A stretch of DNA of 9,078 nucleotides, taken from assembly GCA_024227975.1 (NCBI GenBank), contig JAAETV010000322.1, positions 1 through 9,078 on the forward strand. The letters run 5' to 3'. Shown piece after piece: positions 6,134 to 9,078 of the stretch (its first letter is position 1; each line of letters opens with the position of its first letter). The notes beneath the pieces were generated by a model. That model was not told the DNA's origin. It saw only the letters and a list, made by a program, of their open reading frames with translations, and did not search any database. The position numbers were made by a program, and so were the translations under genes. This DNA comes from Actinomycetes bacterium (GTDB lineage: Bacteria; Actinomycetota; Acidimicrobiia; Acidimicrobiales; SZUA-35).

Positions 6134-7567
6134 ATGCCAACCGTTTCGACATCTACAGCCGTGCCGCGATCGGCCACCGCCTTTGACCTCCCGGTCGCCG
6201 CCGATGAGCTGGGAGACCTCCCAGCCGACGTCGGCCAGTATGCCGCCAACCAAGGATTCGAGGGCAAGGCCGGCCAGACGTTGGCGATGCCTGCCCCCCG
6301 GTCATCGAACCGCTCCCAGATCCTGGTGGGCATTGGACCCCGGAAGGACGTCTCACCCACGGTTCTGCGGACGGCGGCCGCCGCCCTAGCCCGATCAGTC
6401 TCCAAACATGAGACGGTGGCGACGTCGTTGGTGGCCCAGGTCGACGAAGACGACCGGGACGGAGCCATCGCCGCCGTTGTCGAGGGCATCAAGCTCGCCA
6501 CTTACCGCTACACCGGCTACAAGTCGGGCCCGAAACCAACCTTGCGTCGAGTGGCAGTGTTGGCCAAGGGGCGGGGCGTCAAAGCGGCGGCTGAACGCGC
6601 CGCTGAGCTATCGGACGCCGTGATGCTCGCCCGCGATCTGAGCAATGAGCCAGGAGGGTCACTGACCCCAGCGGCTTTCGCGGCCAAAGCCAAGGAGCTG
6701 GGAACGGCCTCTGGGTTCAAGGTCTCAGTCTGGGATGAGCGGCGAATCACCCGCGAGAAGCTCGGTGGGCTACTGGCCGTCAACCAGGGGTCTGAGAACC
6801 CACCCCGATTCCTCAAGATGTCATACACCCCGGCCAAGAAGGCCAAGGGCAGGGTCGCCCTCGTTGGTAAAGGAATCACCTTCGACTCCGGCGGACTCTC
6901 GCTGAAGAACTCGGCTGGCATGGCAACGATGAAGGTCGATATGTCAGGGGGTGCCATTGTCCTGGCCGCCATGACGGTGTTGGGCTCCGCTGGTGTTCAG
7001 GTGGCGGTTGACGGCTATATCCCGCTCACCGACAACATGACTGGCGGAAACGCTCAGCGGCCGGGGGATGTGTTCACGGCCCGTAATGGCAAGACGGTCG
7101 AGGTGCTCAACACCGATGCGGAGGGGCGCCTGGTACTGGCCGACGCTCTATCTGTGGCCGCCGAGTCAAACGTCGACGCCATCATCGATATCGCAACGCT
7201 CACCGGGTCGGCCTCGGCTGCCCTGGGAGCGAGCTATGCGGCCCTGATGGCGACCGACGATGATCTGGCTGGCCGTCTACTCGACGCCTCCAGCTGGACT
7301 GGAGAGAAGATCTGGAGGCTACCTCTCCCAGAGGAGTACCGGTCCCAACTCGATTCAACCATCGCTGATCTCAAGAACATCGGTTCTGGCCCCTTTGGGG
7401 GTGCCCTGGTCGCCGGCCTCTTTCTCAAGGAGTTCGTTGGCGAGATCCCGTGGGCCCACATCGATCTCGGAATGTCGGCCATGACCGATGCCGAAAAGGG
7501 TATCTATGTGAAGGGGGCGACCGGATTCGGGGTCCGGCTCCTGGTCGAGACCTTGCAGCGCTGGTGA
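6134..7567 (+). CDS. pepA: Leucyl aminopeptidase, M17 family
   Basis: A 477-residue cytosolic di-metal aminopeptidase that releases N-terminal residues such as leucine from peptides. The N-terminal alpha/beta domain (about 1-150) is followed by the catalytic domain. Metal ligands are Lys246, Asp251, Asp269, Asp328 and Glu330, and the catalytic pair is Lys258 and Arg332. The spacings (5, 18, 59, 2, 2) match those I recall for E. coli PepA exactly. They lie in GKGITFDSGGLSLKNS, MKVDMSGGA and the family signature NTDAEGRLVLADAL. Supporting motifs are ARDLSNEPGG, DNMTGGNAQRPGDV, IDIATLTGS and KGATGFGVRLL. The start at ATG 6134 (MPTVSTSTA) is chosen because the in-frame extension back to 6011 would overlap ligD and has unlikely composition. 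Some PepA proteins also bind DNA in plasmid recombination or transcription; nothing here tests that. Confidence 0.96.
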   Translation: MPTVSTSTAVPRSATAFDLPVAADELGDLPADVGQYAANQGFEGKAGQTLAMPAPRSSNRSQILVGIGPRKDVSPTVLRTAAAALARSVSKHETVATSLVAQVDEDDRDGAIAAVVEGIKLATYRYTGYKSGPKPTLRRVAVLAKGRGVKAAAERAAELSDAVMLARDLSNEPGGSLTPAAFAAKAKELGTASGFKVSVWDERRITREKLGGLLAVNQGSENPPRFLKMSYTPAKKAKGRVALVGKGITFDSGGLSLKNSAGMATMKVDMSGGAIVLAAMTVLGSAGVQVAVDGYIPLTDNMTGGNAQRPGDVFTARNGKTVEVLNTDAEGRLVLADALSVAAESNVDAIIDIATLTGSASAALGASYAALMATDDDLAGRLLDASSWTGEKIWRLPLPEEYRSQLDSTIADLKNIGSGPFGGALVAGLFLKEFVGEIPWAHIDLGMSAMTDAEKGIYVKGATGFGVRLLVETLQRW

Positions 7568-7647
7568 ACTGGGCCTCAAGCCCACCTCGGTTTCGCCCGA
7601 TCACTTCTATGGCTGATCGCTGACGATGGCATCAGCGCCAACCCAGT

Positions 7648-9075
7648 GTGCAAGGGATCACCCACGTGGCAGTGACCGAGACCAGCCTCGGGCGGTCGCA
7701 TCGAGTAAGAGGAGAGCTTGGCCAGTCGGGCGCCCCGCGGGCGCGGTCCGGGCTCGTGGTCCTCGATGTCATCGCGATTCTGATGGGGCTTGTTGTCTCG
7801 TCGGCTATTCACACTCCAGGTAAGGACCACTTCTGGGCCATTGCTCTGATGAGTGCGGCCTATGCCGTCTGGCTGGGCCAGGCCCGCCTCTACCAGTCGA
7901 GATTCATTACGCGTAGGACCGATGAGATCCGGCGCATCGTGAACGCAGGTGTGCGTTCGGCCGCCACCCTCGTCCTGGTCAGCTTCATCTTCGAGCTCAG
8001 CCTCGACCGGATCTGGTTGATCCTCGGCACGATGTCAACCGTGGCCCTGCTCGCCATCGACCGTGAGATCATGCGCCGATGGTTCGACAGTCGTCGTCTG
8101 TCCGGCCGGCTATCGCGCCGGGTTCTCATGATCGGCGACAATGCCGAGAGCTTGGGATTCGCCGCCATGTTGGAAGCAGAGCCGAGGCTCGGCTACTCGG
8201 TGGTCGCCACCATTGATCCGGCATTGGCAGCCGACCCTCGGCAGTTGACGACGCTCGTCTTGGCCTCCGCCCGTCAGAACAATGCCCATGGTGTGGTCGT
8301 TGCGGCCACCGCCATCGACGTACAGTCATCCAACCGTTTGATCCGGGATCTGGTCGAGGCTGGCATTCATGTCGAGCTGAGCTCAACGCTAGCCGATATC
8401 TCATTCGACCGTCTCACAGTGAGACCCCTCGGCCGGTTCCCCGTCGTCTACATCGAACCTCGGAGCCGCCACGGCTGGCGAGCAGCGGCCAAACGGCTGT
8501 TCGACGTCACGGTGGCCAGCTCAGCTCTGATCTGCCTGAGCCCGGTCATGGTGGCCCTGGCCTTGCTGGTCAGGCTGGGATCCTCGGGCCCGATCCTGTT
8601 CCGACAGGAGCGGGTCGGCAAGGAGGGTGAGCCGTTCATGATGCTGAAGTTCCGCACCATGGTGGTTGGAGCAGAGGACATGCTGGCTGAGTTGGAGACC
8701 ACCGACGAGGGGGCCGGCCCCCTGTTCAAGATGAAGCAGGATCCCAGGGTGACCAGGATCGGTTCCTTCCTACGTAAGACCTCGCTCGATGAGCTACCCC
8801 AGTTGTGGAACGTGATTCGCGATGAGATGAGCCTGGTTGGGCCGAGGCCGGCTCTCCGCTCAGAGATGGTCGACTGGAGCGAGGAGCTCTACACCCGCCT
8901 TCGAGTCAAGCCCGGGATCACCGGGATGTGGCAGGTGTCGGGCCGTAGCTCGACCACCTTCGAGGAGTACACCCGGCTCGATCTCTACTATGTCGACAAC
9001 TGGTCGTTCGTCGTCGACCTGGCCATCATGGCCCGCACTGTTCCAGCCGTGATCAAGAGCCGCGGCGCCTACTGA
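7648..9075 (+). CDS. Polyprenyl-phosphate sugar-1-phosphate transferase (exopolysaccharide initiating enzyme)
   Basis: A 475-residue membrane enzyme that moves a sugar-1-phosphate from a nucleotide sugar to undecaprenyl phosphate, the first step of exopolysaccharide, capsule or O-antigen assembly. Four N-terminal membrane segments (about 35-54, 62-78, 97-117 and 121-138) are followed by a cytosolic Rossmann-like CoA-binding-3 domain (RRVLMIGDNAESLG, 157-170) and one more membrane segment (about 284-310, KRLFDVTVASS). The catalytic domain shows LFRQERVGKEGEPF, KFRTM, the essential Asp-Glu pair 381-382 in KTSLDELPQLWNV, DEMSLVGPRP, KPGITGMWQVSGRS and YYVDNWS. The GTG at 7648 is the longest start; GTG 7666, nine bases after AAGGG, and GTG 7672 are equally credible, so the first eight residues are uncertain. 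The sugar cannot be told from sequence. The stop lies three bases from the window end, so neighbours to the right are unseen. Confidence 0.95.
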   Translation: MQGITHVAVTETSLGRSHRVRGELGQSGAPRARSGLVVLDVIAILMGLVVSSAIHTPGKDHFWAIALMSAAYAVWLGQARLYQSRFITRRTDEIRRIVNAGVRSAATLVLVSFIFELSLDRIWLILGTMSTVALLAIDREIMRRWFDSRRLSGRLSRRVLMIGDNAESLGFAAMLEAEPRLGYSVVATIDPALAADPRQLTTLVLASARQNNAHGVVVAATAIDVQSSNRLIRDLVEAGIHVELSSTLADISFDRLTVRPLGRFPVVYIEPRSRHGWRAAAKRLFDVTVASSALICLSPVMVALALLVRLGSSGPILFRQERVGKEGEPFMMLKFRTMVVGAEDMLAELETTDEGAGPLFKMKQDPRVTRIGSFLRKTSLDELPQLWNVIRDEMSLVGPRPALRSEMVDWSEELYTRLRVKPGITGMWQVSGRSSTTFEEYTRLDLYYVDNWSFVVDLAIMARTVPAVIKSRGAY

Positions 9076-9078
9076 TCA

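Noticed and set aside
7570..7584. Stem TGGGC/GCCCA just after the pepA stop as a terminator
   Set aside because: Five base pairs, no U-run; indistinguishable from chance in GC-rich sequence.

Overview
The window is a GC-rich stretch of ordinary, densely packed bacterial chromosome. The best fit is an actinobacterium, possibly of the Acidimicrobiia type. The reasons are high GC, several GTG or leaderless-looking starts, a two-gene Ku/LigD-polymerase module, and a lipoate synthase with the VARDDLPD variant I associate with actinobacterial LipA. The taxonomy is inferred from gene content, not from a marker RNA. I see no rRNA, tRNA, CRISPR array, transposase, integrase or phage gene.

Layout. (1) 1-1674, plus strand: octanoyltransferase LipB (N-terminus cut by the window edge) runs without a stop codon into lipoyl synthase LipA, so the sequence predicts one LipB-LipA fusion protein. 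(2) 1685-1945, minus: a small three-helix membrane protein, convergent with lipBA. (3) 1946-2108: a non-coding gap holding two tandem 68-bp imperfect repeats with strong palindromes. (4) 2109-2837, minus: an unrecognised Arg-rich helical protein. (5) 2838-3043: a divergent intergenic region with a candidate leaderless promoter. (6) 3044-4153, plus: an M24-family (Xaa-Pro type) metallopeptidase. (7) 4286-6057, plus: a Ku and stand-alone LigD-polymerase operon for non-homologous end joining, preceded by a good -10 element and Shine-Dalgarno. (8) 6134-7567, plus: a PepA-type leucyl aminopeptidase, possibly leaderless. (9) 7648-9075, plus: a membrane polyprenyl-phosphate sugar-1-phosphate transferase that starts surface polysaccharide synthesis.

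How the genes relate. The lipB and lipA domains catalyse consecutive steps of de novo lipoylation. Ku and the LigD polymerase act together at DNA breaks, but the ligase they need is not in this window. The M24 and PepA peptidases serve general peptide turnover. The sugar transferase may begin a polysaccharide locus that continues past the right edge. Nothing here looks like a new defence or mobile system. The points most worth a second look are the LipB-LipA fusion, the palindromic tandem repeat and the orphan minus-strand gene.
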